Notes: a model not told the origin generated them from the letters alone. DNA of 64,000 nt from JAIOTH01 sp964486685 (GCA_964486685.1 CAZAOE010000002.1:1-64000); one strand, 5' to 3'; positions 1 to 9,107 are shown, counted from the stretch's first letter. A program made the numbers and translations.

Positions 1-18
1 AATTAGCAATTTACAGAC

Positions 19-3000
19 ATGCTAAAGTTTTTACAAAAATTAATAATGAAGTGGAATAATCTTTCTAAAAAAAGAAGGGTTTTTTGTATCGTGATTTTTT
101 CTTGTTTGCTTATTTTAGTTTTATTACCCTTGCTTGTTCAAGCTGATGTTGTTTTTAATGTTGTTTCCGGTATAATTAGTTCTATTTTTGGATTATTGAT
201 AAGTGTAGTCGGCTGGTTTGCTACTAAATTATTGGAGATATTATTGTATATTGCTCAATGGAATAGTTTTGTAAATATTGAGGCAGTCAAAATTGGTTGG
301 AAATTGGTTAGAGATTTATGTAATATGTTTTTTATTATTATTTTATTGGTGATAGCTATTGGAACTATTTTAAAAATAGAATCATATTCTTATAAAAAAT
401 GGCTGGCTAAATTAGTTGTAGTAGCCATTGTGATTAATTTTTCTAAATATATTACTGGTGTTTTAATAACCTTATCTCAAGTAGCAATGCTTGCTTTTGT
501 GGGCTCTTTTAAAGAGGCCGCAGTGGGTAATATAGTTAAGGGTTTGCATTTAGATGAATTTTTAAGTGCAGTACGTAGTGGTGATGGAAGTGTTGAGGTA
601 AAAAAGGCGGGTAAAATGACAATTTGGAATGTAATAGCCGTTTATTCTTTAGCCACTTTGTTTTTGATAATTTTATGCATGGTTTTATTAATCATGATTG
701 TAATTTTAGTTGGTAGAATGGTGTCTCTTTGGGTTTTAACTATTTTATCGCCTTTTGCTTATTTTTTTCAGGCCTCGCCCATAGGCACAGAATATTCTAA
801 AAAATGGTGGCAATTATTTGGTAAAAATTTAGTTGCCGGTCCAGTTTTGGCTTTCTTTTTATGGCTGACTTTTTATACTATTCAAATGAGTGGACAGTCA
901 ATTTCTGTTTCAATGAAGGGACCAGTCATTGGAACAGGAGAGACCATTCCTACTGCAGAATCTAGTTTAGCTGGTATATCCAATACTAATTACATGATTG
1001 ATTTTATAGTAGTTATTGGACTTTTAATAGCCGCTATCAAGATAACTCAAGAAATGGGCGTGATTGGCTCTAAGTTTGCGGGTCAGATGCAACAAGGACT
1101 GGGGAAATTTGCAAGGTCTGTCGCAAAAGGAGCAGGTAAGGTTGCGGCACTGCCTGCCGTTGGAGCATGGGAAGGAGTTAAAGGTTTGGGTAAATATGGA
1201 GTTAGAAAATTAAATGAAGGGATAGCAGATGGTAAAGTAAATCCTATATTAAATCCAAAAGCTTTGTGGAGAGGATATCAAGCAAGAAGGAAAAAATTAC
1301 ATGAAGATGCTAAAGAAGGGGCTGATGCAGCGGCAGAAGATACTGTTCAAAAATTTTTTACAGGAAGTCACCAAGGAAGAAGAGTAGCGTTTCAGCACTC
1401 TAAAGAGGATGAATATGTTAAACAATTTAGTAATAAACCCAAAGAAGTAATAGCAAGAGAAGTAGCTAAATTAGATGCTAATTCACATAAAAGCTCTGAA
1501 GATAAAGCTAGATTAAGAGGATTAATAAAATTGGCTTTTACTAAGGGTTATGATGATGATATTTTAGGTCATTCGCATTTTGATAAATATCGAAAAAATA
1601 AGAATGGAGAATATGATTCTGACATAAGAGGAAATAAGCAATCCTTAAGAGCTTTTCAGCATATGCTTGGAAATGATGCAGCTGGATTAGAAATATTAGC
1701 CCTTGGTGATGAAATTTCTCATAAAACCGGGCATTCTAATATCGCTGGTTTAACTAATTATGATTTAGAAAAAGATGAATTGCGTGTATCTGATTGGGAT
1801 GAAGAGAAAGAAGAATTTACTTTTGATAGAAATATTTTTTTAAGAGCTGAAGAGAAAGAAAAAAATGAAGCAATAGAAGTTGGAAAAAATACAGCAGAAC
1901 AACTTGCCAGATTTCAAGCTCAAACATTTGTAGGTTTAAAACAAATAGTTGTTAACGGTGAGGTAGAAACCGTTGGAACTACTATGGGTAAAACTGAAAG
2001 GAATAATGTAGCTGGAGTTTCAGTTGGTACAGACCAGCCTAGACAATGGGGGAGGAGCATGATGGCTAGGACCATAAATGCTTTATTGGGGGGTCATTAT
2101 AGTAGTGAGCTTCCAGAGACAAAAGACAATGGAAAAACAATGACCGTGCTTGGGGGAGCACAAAATATAAGAGCATTACAAAATATAGGGTTTATTAGTA
2201 CCGTAGAGAAGGGTACTTTAAGAGCTGCGCTCTCAAGGGCGGGCAGTAAAGATTTTGAAAAAGATGAAGAAATGGAAAAGGAGATGAAATTTGAAGTTGA
2301 TGGTACTTCTATAGGGTTAGATGAGATTAAAAAACACTCAGAGGGTTGCGAATGGGATAATTGGACAGAGCCAGAGATAGATGAGTATTGGAATAAATTT
2401 TTTAGAGATAAAGGATTTGGTGATGCACCTGCGCGTTATGAGGCACCACCTTCATCTAGACCCGAAGGCGTAGAATTAGATGAAGACGCAGAATCAGAAT
2501 CTGAAGAGGAATTAAGACCATCGGCACCAAGGATGGCCGAAGATTTTGATGAAGAAAAGCATGAGAGAACCCCCGAGATGATTAAGAGATATAAAGATGC
2601 TGGAGAAGATTTTTATGAGAGTGCAGAATACTTAGATAATCAAGATGAATATGAAAGTGGAGTAGATTATCGACGTCATGAAAATGCCTTAAATCAAAAA
2701 GAGTTAGATAAGATTAGAGGTGTTGCAACAGCTTCAACTAGAAAACAGGGAGCAGAGCAAGCTGGTGTGGGACTTAATTTTAATGATTCCGATATACAAA
2801 AAGCATTAGGAGTTACTACTAATCAGGATGCGGTTTATTTTGGTGGTGAAAATAAACAAAAAGCGATTAATGTAATTATTAAAATATACAAAAAACAATT
2901 ACAAGATAGCGGAGATGATGAATATAAAGCAAAAGCTGAGCGTTTAAGAGGGGGATTACAGAATTCCGAGACATTAAGAGTACACAATAATACTAGTATG

Positions 3001-4410
3001 AGCAGCAGAACTGATCAGGCAAGACATGAGAGAGCCCATGCTAGAACTCAAAATTTATCTGATGATGATTTTAATGAAATTTGGAATTCAATGGAGAAGC
3101 CACAGCAAAAAGTAATTGGTTATGATTTGAAGGCTCGTTATCCTAATTTGACAGATCAACAGATGAAACAAGAAGCAGTTGCTGAAATGGTAGGAGTTGG
3201 TAAAGGTATTTATGAGCCTCAGTATAAAACTAGAAAAGTTTTAGCAGATAAAAATATCAAGACTAGGCGAGATGAGGAGGAAGATGAAATAGTTAAAAAA
3301 GTGGGCGAGGCTAGTGCTATGATTAGAGCCGGTGGTAGTAAAGCCAAAACAGGTCTTAAAAATTTTGCTAAACTTTTAGGGAAAATGGGAAGTAGCCTTT
3401 GGGGTGGAGTAGAAAAAATTGCAGACCTGCCAATTTCTAAAATAGAATCTAAAATAGAAAAAGTAAAAAGAGACATAAACTCTGCTATAAAGGGGCTTAA
3501 TGATAAAAAAATAGGGGATGCTGGTTCTAAATTAGATGAAAGTTATACTAAGAAAAAAACATTAAAGGAAAATTATAATAAGGTTAAACAAACAAACGAA
3601 AGCGCGATTGAAGAAGTTGAAAATAAGAAGAGAAAAAATGTAGATGATGCTAAGGAACATTTTGAACTAGCCAAAAAAGCTCAAAAAGATGGACATATTG
3701 CCGAAGCTCGAAACGAAACCAGGAAAGGCAATGAATTTTTAGATAATAATAATATTATCGATAGAGATACTATCAATCCCCTTAAAGATGAGATTAAAAA
3801 AGCCAAGGAGGATTATGCTAAAGCGGTTTCTCAAGTTGTTAAAGATTATGAAAATTTTAATAAACTTGTCGGCAATGCTAGTCCTGAAGCGAAAAGAGCA
3901 TTAGAGAAAGTTGTCAAAATAGTAAGTCCAGTAGAAAAAATTCCTGGGGAAGGAACAGAAGATAAAGAAACTAAGAAAACAAAAATTAAAAAAGCAACTC
4001 AAGGAGTAAAGCCAGAAGAGATAGTTAAAGCTGGACAAGAGGAAGTTGAAGAAAAAACAAAAGAAATTAATTCTGATAAGTTGGGTAGCAAAGCTATTGT
4101 TGGTGCATTGGCAAGCATTGAAAATGTATTAATAGCAGTACAATCTTCTTTGGAAAAAATGCCATCTGCTAAAGTTGATCAAGGAGAGAGCTTAAAATTG
4201 AATAATTTTATTAAAGATATTAAAAAAGCCCAATCTGCGACTAAAGGGACAGAGGATACGGATGGGGGGGCATTAGATCCAATGTCAATCAAAGGTTTGC
4301 TTACAAAAATAAATTCTAATTTACAAAAACTTAATAAAGATTCGGGAAAATCTCTTGGTAGAATGCCAAAAGAAGTTTCTTCTACTAATACTAATAATAT
4401 TAAAAAATAA
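19..4410 (+). CDS. TrbL/VirB6-like polytopic membrane protein with a very long soluble tail
   Basis: 1463 residues. The first ~360 residues contain about eight hydrophobic segments (for example near 21-44, 47-78, 100-118, 129-160, 205-250, 275-290, 330-345), including a short basic N-terminus that fits a signal anchor. This resembles the TrbL/VirB6 inner-membrane channel proteins of type IV secretion and related CPR loci. From ~370 to the end the protein is hydrophilic, Lys/Glu-rich and probably helical or coiled-coil, with an acidic patch near 800-850. The start ATG has no clear Shine-Dalgarno, as for most genes here. The next gene begins 14 bp downstream, so the two are probably cotranscribed. 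I infer a role in a secretion or DNA-uptake machine; no ATPase or pilin gene is visible in the window to confirm it. Confidence 0.55.
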   Translation: MLKFLQKLIMKWNNLSKKRRVFCIVIFSCLLILVLLPLLVQADVVFNVVSGIISSIFGLLISVVGWFATKLLEILLYIAQWNSFVNIEAVKIGWKLVRDLCNMFFIIILLVIAIGTILKIESYSYKKWLAKLVVVAIVINFSKYITGVLITLSQVAMLAFVGSFKEAAVGNIVKGLHLDEFLSAVRSGDGSVEVKKAGKMTIWNVIAVYSLATLFLIILCMVLLIMIVILVGRMVSLWVLTILSPFAYFFQASPIGTEYSKKWWQLFGKNLVAGPVLAFFLWLTFYTIQMSGQSISVSMKGPVIGTGETIPTAESSLAGISNTNYMIDFIVVIGLLIAAIKITQEMGVIGSKFAGQMQQGLGKFARSVAKGAGKVAALPAVGAWEGVKGLGKYGVRKLNEGIADGKVNPILNPKALWRGYQARRKKLHEDAKEGADAAAEDTVQKFFTGSHQGRRVAFQHSKEDEYVKQFSNKPKEVIAREVAKLDANSHKSSEDKARLRGLIKLAFTKGYDDDILGHSHFDKYRKNKNGEYDSDIRGNKQSLRAFQHMLGNDAAGLEILALGDEISHKTGHSNIAGLTNYDLEKDELRVSDWDEEKEEFTFDRNIFLRAEEKEKNEAIEVGKNTAEQLARFQAQTFVGLKQIVVNGEVETVGTTMGKTERNNVAGVSVGTDQPRQWGRSMMARTINALLGGHYSSELPETKDNGKTMTVLGGAQNIRALQNIGFISTVEKGTLRAALSRAGSKDFEKDEEMEKEMKFEVDGTSIGLDEIKKHSEGCEWDNWTEPEIDEYWNKFFRDKGFGDAPARYEAPPSSRPEGVELDEDAESESEEELRPSAPRMAEDFDEEKHERTPEMIKRYKDAGEDFYESAEYLDNQDEYESGVDYRRHENALNQKELDKIRGVATASTRKQGAEQAGVGLNFNDSDIQKALGVTTNQDAVYFGGENKQKAINVIIKIYKKQLQDSGDDEYKAKAERLRGGLQNSETLRVHNNTSMSSRTDQARHERAHARTQNLSDDDFNEIWNSMEKPQQKVIGYDLKARYPNLTDQQMKQEAVAEMVGVGKGIYEPQYKTRKVLADKNIKTRRDEEEDEIVKKVGEASAMIRAGGSKAKTGLKNFAKLLGKMGSSLWGGVEKIADLPISKIESKIEKVKRDINSAIKGLNDKKIGDAGSKLDESYTKKKTLKENYNKVKQTNESAIEEVENKKRKNVDDAKEHFELAKKAQKDGHIAEARNETRKGNEFLDNNNIIDRDTINPLKDEIKKAKEDYAKAVSQVVKDYENFNKLVGNASPEAKRALEKVVKIVSPVEKIPGEGTEDKETKKTKIKKATQGVKPEEIVKAGQEEVEEKTKEINSDKLGSKAIVGALASIENVLIAVQSSLEKMPSAKVDQGESLKLNNFIKDIKKAQSATKGTEDTDGGALDPMSIKGLLTKINSNLQKLNKDSGKSLGRMPKEVSSTNTNNIKK

Positions 4411-4424
4411 TTTGTTCTATTTAT

Positions 4425-5702
4425 ATGATTGATTATGAATTAGAAAAAATAAAAAAAATTTCTATATCAGATTTAGAAAATAATGATACTTTTAAAAAAA
4501 TTGATGAATTAGCTGATGAATATCATAGATACTTTTATATTGGAGAAGCCGGAGAGCTTTGGTTATTTTTGAATAAATTAATATCAGACGCTGACATAGA
4601 GGATTCAAATTCATATATATTTAAGACATATCAACCAATTTTGGATAAATTGGCCTGGGTATATTTTGGATTTTTAGGCAAGTCGGACCTAAAGAAATTA
4701 TTTGAAAATAAATTATTACTTGGCGTTGATTTAGAGATTAATTTTATAAATGAAATCAAAATTTTATTTATGTTAAATGTTGCTAGTTGGATAAATTTAA
4801 AAAATATTTTAATAGACTCTCTTAAAAATAATTTAGAACATTTGGGCGAAAATATATTGACAATAGGAGACAAAGAAGAAACTTCAATTATAAAGAATTG
4901 GCTTATAGATTATGATGAATTTATTGATATTAAGAAGAGTGGAGAAAATATTGATTTAGTGAATTATTTAAACACCAATGATAATGTAAAAAAATTAAAT
5001 AAGCAAGATAGAAATATATTAGTCAAAATTTTGGAAGTATATAATTATTTAAGGTTTGGACTATCTGCACAATCGGAGGTTAAAGAAAATAATTTATCAC
5101 GCGAACCAGTTAAATTGCCTGGAAAAGAACCAACTAAAAAAGTTTTTCAAGCTTCAGAAATAGCAGAAGATATTAAACCCAAAGAAAAACAAGCTTCAGC
5201 TATTGAGAAACTTTTAAAGGATTATCAAAAATTTGAAGCGGATTTAAGCAAAATAGGTTTTTTAAGAAAAGAGTTTGAAAAATATAATAAGGAGATAGAC
5301 AAATTATCGCAAAGATTTAAAACTAGCAAAAAAGGAGAGGCCTTAGCAGTATTAATTTTTATTTGTCAGAATAAACTTTTGAATTTGTTTTTTTTAGATA
5401 ATCAGGATTTACTTTCTGAATTTAAAAAATATTTAAGCCAGAAATTTTCTTCAGATTTAATTAATAATATTATTGAAAATTCAACCAAAGCAGAAACAGT
5501 TAGTTTATATTTACAGTTTTTATTAAATGAAAAATTAAAATTGTCTGCAAAGGATTCGGGTTTAATGGGAATGCATTTGGCTAATATATTTAAGAAAAAT
5601 GCTCAAAAAAGCTATTTTCCTATTGTATATGGAGACACTAATTTAGAACAATTTGTGTGGAGAGAAATAGTTGAAGAAGCTGGGGAAATTAGATTTAAGT
5701 AA
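4425..5702 (+). CDS. Hypothetical protein cotranscribed with the TrbL-like gene
   Basis: 425 residues, Lys/Glu/Asn-rich, with no membrane segment or signal peptide. It appears mainly alpha-helical, with a less ordered Pro/Lys/Glu linker near residues 225-262 separating two helical parts. I do not recognise a family. It starts 14 bp after the TrbL-like gene and ends before an AT-rich spacer, so it is probably the last gene of that unit. A cytoplasmic accessory role beside the membrane protein is suggested only by position. Confidence 0.5.
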   Translation: MIDYELEKIKKISISDLENNDTFKKIDELADEYHRYFYIGEAGELWLFLNKLISDADIEDSNSYIFKTYQPILDKLAWVYFGFLGKSDLKKLFENKLLLGVDLEINFINEIKILFMLNVASWINLKNILIDSLKNNLEHLGENILTIGDKEETSIIKNWLIDYDEFIDIKKSGENIDLVNYLNTNDNVKKLNKQDRNILVKILEVYNYLRFGLSAQSEVKENNLSREPVKLPGKEPTKKVFQASEIAEDIKPKEKQASAIEKLLKDYQKFEADLSKIGFLRKEFEKYNKEIDKLSQRFKTSKKGEALAVLIFICQNKLLNLFFLDNQDLLSEFKKYLSQKFSSDLINNIIENSTKAETVSLYLQFLLNEKLKLSAKDSGLMGMHLANIFKKNAQKSYFPIVYGDTNLEQFVWREIVEEAGEIRFK

Positions 5703-5828
5703 TTAGAAAATAGTTTTTAGAAAATCGAAAATAGTAATCGAAAATAGATAAAAAAATATAACCTAAACATATTGGTTGGATTATTTTCCAAAAGTACTTT
5801 TGCTATTTTAAATACTAAAACAGAAAAA

Positions 5829-6230
5829 TTAGAATTGATTATTCTTTAAATATTTTTTAGATTTAAGCAAAATAAATTTTATCTTATCTTCTATCCTCAT
5901 CCAAACTCCTTGAATATTTTTTAAAACATCATTATTAAAAAATCTAATAACTTTAATATTTAAAGAACTAAAGTACTTAGTTCTTTTTTGATCATAAATA
6001 ATATTGTTTGATTCTAAATGTTGGCTACCGTCTAGTTCTATAACTAATCTTAATTGTGGACAATAAAAATCAACAATATATGGTCCAATGCCATGTTGCC
6101 TTCTGAATTTGTACTTATAAAAATTTTCAGATTTTAAAACACACCATAATTTAACCTCGGCTTCCGTCATATTATTACGTAATTTTCTACGAATGGTTTT
6201 ATATTTTTTTAAGTTATGTACTGTTCTCAT
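5829..6230 (-). CDS. DUF559 / Vsr-like endonuclease domain protein
   Basis: 133 residues. It shows the DUF559 pattern of the PD-(D/E)XK nuclease fold: an N-terminal basic helix, MTEAEVKLW, then KFRRQHGIGPYIVDFYC followed by LVIELDGSQH. The D of VDFYC, the E of VIELDG and a following H/K region match the expected catalytic core. Proteins of this family are small stand-alone nucleases related to very-short-patch repair enzymes; the natural substrate is not known for most. The gene is isolated on the minus strand between AT-rich spacer and a repeat-rich stretch, which is typical of these mobile or patchily distributed genes. The length matches the usual ~110-130 residues. Confidence 0.8.
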   Translation of the reverse strand: MRTVHNLKKYKTIRRKLRNNMTEAEVKLWCVLKSENFYKYKFRRQHGIGPYIVDFYCPQLRLVIELDGSQHLESNNIIYDQKRTKYFSSLNIKVIRFFNNDVLKNIQGVWMRIEDKIKFILLKSKKYLKNNQF

Positions 6231-6234
6231 ACTT

Positions 6235-6350
6235 TTTCAGCACCTCCCCTGTTTCCCCTCCTCAGTCTCGCCCCGTATAAAGCGAAGCTTTTGTACGGGG
6301 TGAAGGAGGGGAAGTGAAGGGGTGGTGATGTTTATACTTAATTAAAATAA
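6235..6350. repeat. ~115-bp palindromic element, copy A (inverted copy at 35352-35462)
   Basis: A GC-rich long inverted repeat with core CCCCGTATAAAGCGAAGC / CTTTTGTACGGGG and outer arms of CCCCTCC / GGAGGGG, followed by the flank ATGTTTATACTTAATTAA. The reverse complement is nearly identical at 35352-35462, including that flank, so the element has moved or been copied. It is far more GC-rich than its surroundings and contains no ORF. Confidence 0.8.
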
Positions 6351-6635
6351 AAAAATCGTCTATGCGACCCTTGTATATTCAATTTAACATCAGACTAAAT
6401 TGATGTCAACCTATTTTCGACTTTCGATTTTCTATTACGACTTTCGAGTTTCCCGCTCGCATACCTTCATTACATTTCAGTATGTAAGCCCCGGCATCTT
6501 TTAAAAAGTGATGGGGTAAATCGACAGGCAGGCGACTTTACCCTGAACCGATAACTGGTTCAGGGTGAACTATTTTCTAATTTCGACTTTACCCCGAACC
6601 GATAACTGGTTCAGGGTGAACGATTTTCTAATTTT
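6351..6635. repeat. Intergenic stretch with tandem GGGTAAA/TTTACCC-type palindromes
   Basis: No gene is seen here. It contains a palindrome at about 6512-6541 (GGGGTAAATCG...CGACTTTACCC) and two almost identical 33-bp palindromes at 6537-6569 and 6588-6620, with stem CCTGAACC / GGTTCAGG, in direct tandem. The spacers repeat the phrase ATTTTCTAATTTCGACTTT. The same stem occurs in inverse orientation at 38416-38448. Transcripts of efp (minus strand) would end in this region; the hairpins may act as 3' ends, though no T-run follows them. Confidence 0.7.
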
Positions 6636-7193
6636 TTATACTCTTTCTACATATTCCTTGGTTTCGGTGTTGATTTTAATAATGTCGCCTTGTTTGACAA
6701 ATAAAGGGCATTTTATTTTAGCGCCGGTTTCAATAGTAACTTGTTTATTAGCAGTACCAGCAGTGTCTCCTTTAATTGCTGGAGGAGAGGAGATGACTTT
6801 AAAATCCATTTTAGTGGGTAGATTAATAGACACGGGCTCATTATTAAATTTTAAAACATCAACACTTATGCCCTCGTTTAAAAAAATAGCTTGGTCGGTT
6901 AGAGATTCTTTAGAAAGTGAGAATTGCTCAAAACTTTCTTGAGTCATAAAATAATAATTATTTTCATCATTATAAAGAAAATTAGCTTTAATTCTTTCTA
7001 AATTTGCTTCTACGGCCTTATCGCCACTATTAAAAGTTTTTTCTAGAACCTCACCACTGATTAGATTTTTTAATTTAGTTCTTAAAACAGCCCCGCTTCT
7101 AGCCTGCTTAGAATGTTGAGCAAAGGTTATTTTATAGGGCTGGTTATTTAAAGAGATTATTTTATTCAATTTTAGTTCGTTAAACTCCAACAT
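6636..7193 (-). CDS. efp: Translation elongation factor P
   Basis: 185 residues, the normal EF-P length, with the three beta-barrel domains expected of the family: KOW-like N-terminal part, central OB domain and a C-terminal domain with the signature ITIETGAKIKCPLFVKQGD-like stretch near 150-170. EF-P enters the ribosomal E site and relieves stalling at polyproline. The exposed loop that carries the modified residue in other bacteria reads SKQARSGAV, so an arginine (R32) stands where E. coli has lysine K34. Arginine at this site is known from the rhamnosylated EF-P of Pseudomonas and relatives; no modification enzyme gene is in this window. It lies downstream of rpsF-ssb-rpsR on the same strand but is separated by a repeat cluster. 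Confidence 0.9.
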   Translation of the reverse strand: MLEFNELKLNKIISLNNQPYKITFAQHSKQARSGAVLRTKLKNLISGEVLEKTFNSGDKAVEANLERIKANFLYNDENNYYFMTQESFEQFSLSKESLTDQAIFLNEGISVDVLKFNNEPVSINLPTKMDFKVISSPPAIKGDTAGTANKQVTIETGAKIKCPLFVKQGDIIKINTETKEYVERV

Positions 7194-7226
7194 ACGTATA
7201 AATTAGAAATTAGTTTCTCGAAATTA

Positions 7227-7351
7227 CCTGCCCGCCAGAGCCTACGGCATTAGGCGTTGGCAGGCGGGGAAAGTCGTAATATAAATTATCACCGCGGAGC
7301 GGGATCCCGCCTGCCTTCGCCGAAGCATAGGTTCAGCTACGCGCAGGCAGG
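7227..7351. repeat. Two adjacent GC-rich palindromes between efp and rpsR
   Basis: The first, at 7227-7270, has arms CCTGCCCGCC / GGCAGGCGGG. The second, at 7308-7351, has arms CGCCTGCCTTCGCC / GCGCAGGCAGG. The second closely matches 51387-51428 between purF and purD. Both differ strongly in GC from the AT-rich spacer around them. Their position between two minus-strand genes means they would be transcribed as hairpins in any rpsR-efp readthrough RNA. Confidence 0.75.
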
Positions 7352-7459
7352 TAACAATTAAAATATATATAGAGGCGGGAGATATTCGAAACTTGGTAAC
7401 TAATTTTGACTTTCGATTTTCTATTATCTAATTTCAAATTTCAATTGACGATTTTCAAA

Positions 7460-7687
7460 TTACTTAGTGTAAGGTAAAAGCCCCATAAATCTGGCTCTTT
7501 TAATGGCCTGACTTAATTTTCTTTGATGTTTAGAACAAACACCACTTCTTTTGCGAGGGACTATTTTTGAATATGAACTGATAAATCTTTGTAAAATTTG
7601 AGTATCTTTAAAATCAATATATTTAATATTTTTATTGCAAAAATAACAAAACTTTTTTTTATGAATAGTGTTTTTACTTTTAACCAT
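7460..7687 (-). CDS. rpsR: 30S ribosomal protein S18
   Basis: 75 residues, typical S18 size. It has the conserved core DFKDTQILQRFIS, followed by KIVPRKRSGVCSKHQRKLSQAIKRARFMGLLPY. The N-terminal CYFC and the later CSKH give four possible metal ligands, so this is the zinc-ribbon (C+) form of S18. It binds the platform of the small subunit next to S6. It is the third gene of the minus-strand order rpsF-ssb-rpsR found widely in bacteria, about 118 bp downstream of ssb. A palindrome-rich spacer at 7738-7788 separates the two. Confidence 0.96.
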   Translation of the reverse strand: MVKSKNTIHKKKFCYFCNKNIKYIDFKDTQILQRFISSYSKIVPRKRSGVCSKHQRKLSQAIKRARFMGLLPYTK

Positions 7688-7737
7688 AGTGATTATTAAA
7701 ATTTTAATTTATTTTTTTAAATAATTTAAAATTTAAT

Positions 7738-7788
7738 TAACCCCCCATCATCTCCCCCTTAGCTAAGAGGGAGGGAGAGGGGGTAAAA
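7738..7788. repeat. Palindrome between ssb and rpsR ending in GGGGGTAAA
   Basis: Arms ATCTCCCCCTTAGCT / AGCTAAGAGGGAG give a strong hairpin. It ends in GGGGGTAAA like several other repeats in this window (27059-27122, 38416-38448, 62612-62648). It lies within the rpsF-ssb-rpsR transcription unit. Confidence 0.65.
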
Positions 7789-7804
7789 TTGATAATTGAA
7801 AATT

Positions 7805-8251
7805 TTAAAATGGTATATCTTCAATATTTATTTCTTCCTCATCATCTTCTTTTTTGTCTTCATCTTTTTTTTCTTTTGTCTCCGGAGTAGATTTTTCAGA
7901 AGAAGTGGATGCTATTCCACTGGGCTTATTGTCCAACATTATCATATTGTCGGCTATAATTTCAGTTCGATACCTTTTGACTCCATTTTGATCTTCCCAT
8001 GATCTGGTTTGTAATCGACCCTCTAAGTATAGCTTACTGCCCTTTCTTAAATATTGAGTGATGATTTCAGCTAATCTTCTCCAAGCGACTACATTATGAA
8101 ATTCAGTTTTTTCTTTTTTTTCACCATTAGCATCTTTCCAGCTAAAGCTAGTGGCCACTGAAAAAGATACAACCGTTTGACCAGCAGGAGTTGTTCTAGA
8201 TTCAGGATTGGCAGTCATTCTGCCTATAATTGTGGCTTTGTTTAAATCCAT
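7805..8251 (-). CDS. ssb: Single-stranded DNA-binding protein
   Basis: 148 residues. An N-terminal OB fold (residues ~3-108) begins MDLNKATIIGRMTANPE and includes the conserved FHNVVAWRRLAEI and GSKLYLEGRLQTRSW segments. After it comes a Ser/Lys/Glu-rich flexible tail ending in the acidic tip IEDIPF, which in SSB recruits replication and repair proteins. It binds exposed single strands during replication, recombination and repair. It lies between rpsF (111 bp upstream) and rpsR, the usual bacterial arrangement, so it is probably expressed from the same promoter. The full N-terminal fold and acidic tip show that it is intact. Confidence 0.96.
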   Translation of the reverse strand: MDLNKATIIGRMTANPESRTTPAGQTVVSFSVATSFSWKDANGEKKEKTEFHNVVAWRRLAEIITQYLRKGSKLYLEGRLQTRSWEDQNGVKRYRTEIIADNMIMLDNKPSGIASTSSEKSTPETKEKKDEDKKEDDEEEINIEDIPF

Positions 8252-8362
8252 AAACTTAGTTGAAAGTTAAAAGTTTAAAGTTAAAAGTTGTAAGTTATTT
8301 TCAAGTTTGAATTTTTACATCTTTTTAACTTTTTACTTTTCAACTTTTTACTTAATAATTAT

Positions 8363-8851
8363 TTAATCTAATAATTCGTTGTTTAATATTTCGTCTAATT
8401 TTTTATCTAATTCATTAATATCTGTTTTTTCTTTTATTTCTTTTGGGGCCTCTTCTGTTGGACTTTTTTTAATTTTTTTTGCTGATTCTTTTATAGGAGA
8501 ATTTTTTGGAGGAGCTGTCTCTTCCTTAATTTTAGTTTCTCGAGGTTTTTCAATATTATTGGGCTTATTGGTAATAAGAAATCTTAATATATTTTTATTT
8601 AATTTTAATTCTTTATCAATATTTTTTATTTCCGAGGCATCAATGTTAAATTCTAAAGAAATAAATACGCCTTTGTTTACTTTTTTAATGGGATAGCTTA
8701 ATTTTTTTCGTCCAACAATATCTTCAGATATTATTTTGCCTTGTTTTTTTTCAATAAGACCTTTAAGATTATCAGAAATTGATTGATGTTCTGTCTCAAG
8801 GATATTGCCATCTATAATAAAGGTTAATTCGTAATGCGTGTTTTTGTTCAT
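8363..8851 (-). CDS. rpsF: 30S ribosomal protein S6
   Basis: 162 residues. The first ~95 match S6: THYELTFIIDGN, a central SEDIVGRKKLSYPIKKVNKGVFISLEF region and a final KNILRFLITN strand. The remaining ~65 residues are a Lys/Glu/Pro-rich extension, longer than in E. coli S6; extended acidic or charged S6 tails are common. S6 binds S18 on the 30S platform. It is the first gene of the minus-strand unit with ssb and rpsR, preceded by a ~200-nt leader with several inverted repeats. A promoter-like pair lies at 9060-9088. Confidence 0.94.
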   Translation of the reverse strand: MNKNTHYELTFIIDGNILETEHQSISDNLKGLIEKKQGKIISEDIVGRKKLSYPIKKVNKGVFISLEFNIDASEIKNIDKELKLNKNILRFLITNKPNNIEKPRETKIKEETAPPKNSPIKESAKKIKKSPTEEAPKEIKEKTDINELDKKLDEILNNELLD

Positions 8852-8880
8852 TGTTTTTAAATTAAAGAATAAAAAAGTTG

Positions 8881-9018
8881 AAACTCACCAATAGGAGTCA
8901 TTAGCTCATCCTCATTGTTTGTTTGGTCTAACCCGTTGAAGCATATCCGTTTTTGCCTTAGAATGGTTGAAACGGATTATTCACAACACATTCATTCCCA
9001 AATAGGGGTGTGGAGTTT
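8881..9018 (-). promoter_or_regulatory. Candidate structured mRNA leader of rpsF
   Basis: Read on the minus strand, the region between the putative promoter and rpsF closes with AAACTC near 9018 pairing with GAGTTT near 8881. It encloses a perfect 8-bp stem, ATCCGTTT...AAACGGAT (about 8945-8978), and smaller hairpins such as ACTC...GAGT and CCC...GGG. Leaders of rpsF in other bacteria are bound by the S6:S18 complex for autoregulation. I could not match this one to a known S6 leader, so that role is inferred from position and structure only. Confidence 0.4.
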
Positions 9019-9059
9019 TTTGCCTAAGTGAGTAAAACCTAAGTTTACTTATTAATAGG

Positions 9060-9088
9060 ACTTTATCATTTATCAGCCCTTTAGTCAA
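9060..9088 (-). promoter_or_regulatory. Promoter of the rpsF-ssb-rpsR unit
   Basis: On the minus strand TTGACT (9088-9083) is followed after 17 bp by TAAAGT (9065-9060). Transcription would start near 9052 and give a leader of about 200 nt before rpsF. Confidence 0.5.
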
Positions 9089-9107
9089 TAGTTTTCTGAT
9101 TTGAATG

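Noticed and set aside
8881..9060. 6S RNA, SRP RNA or tmRNA in the rpsF upstream region
   Set aside because: None of the conserved cores (SRP GGAAG/AGCAG loop, tmRNA ends, 6S open-bubble layout) is present, and it fits better as a mRNA leader.
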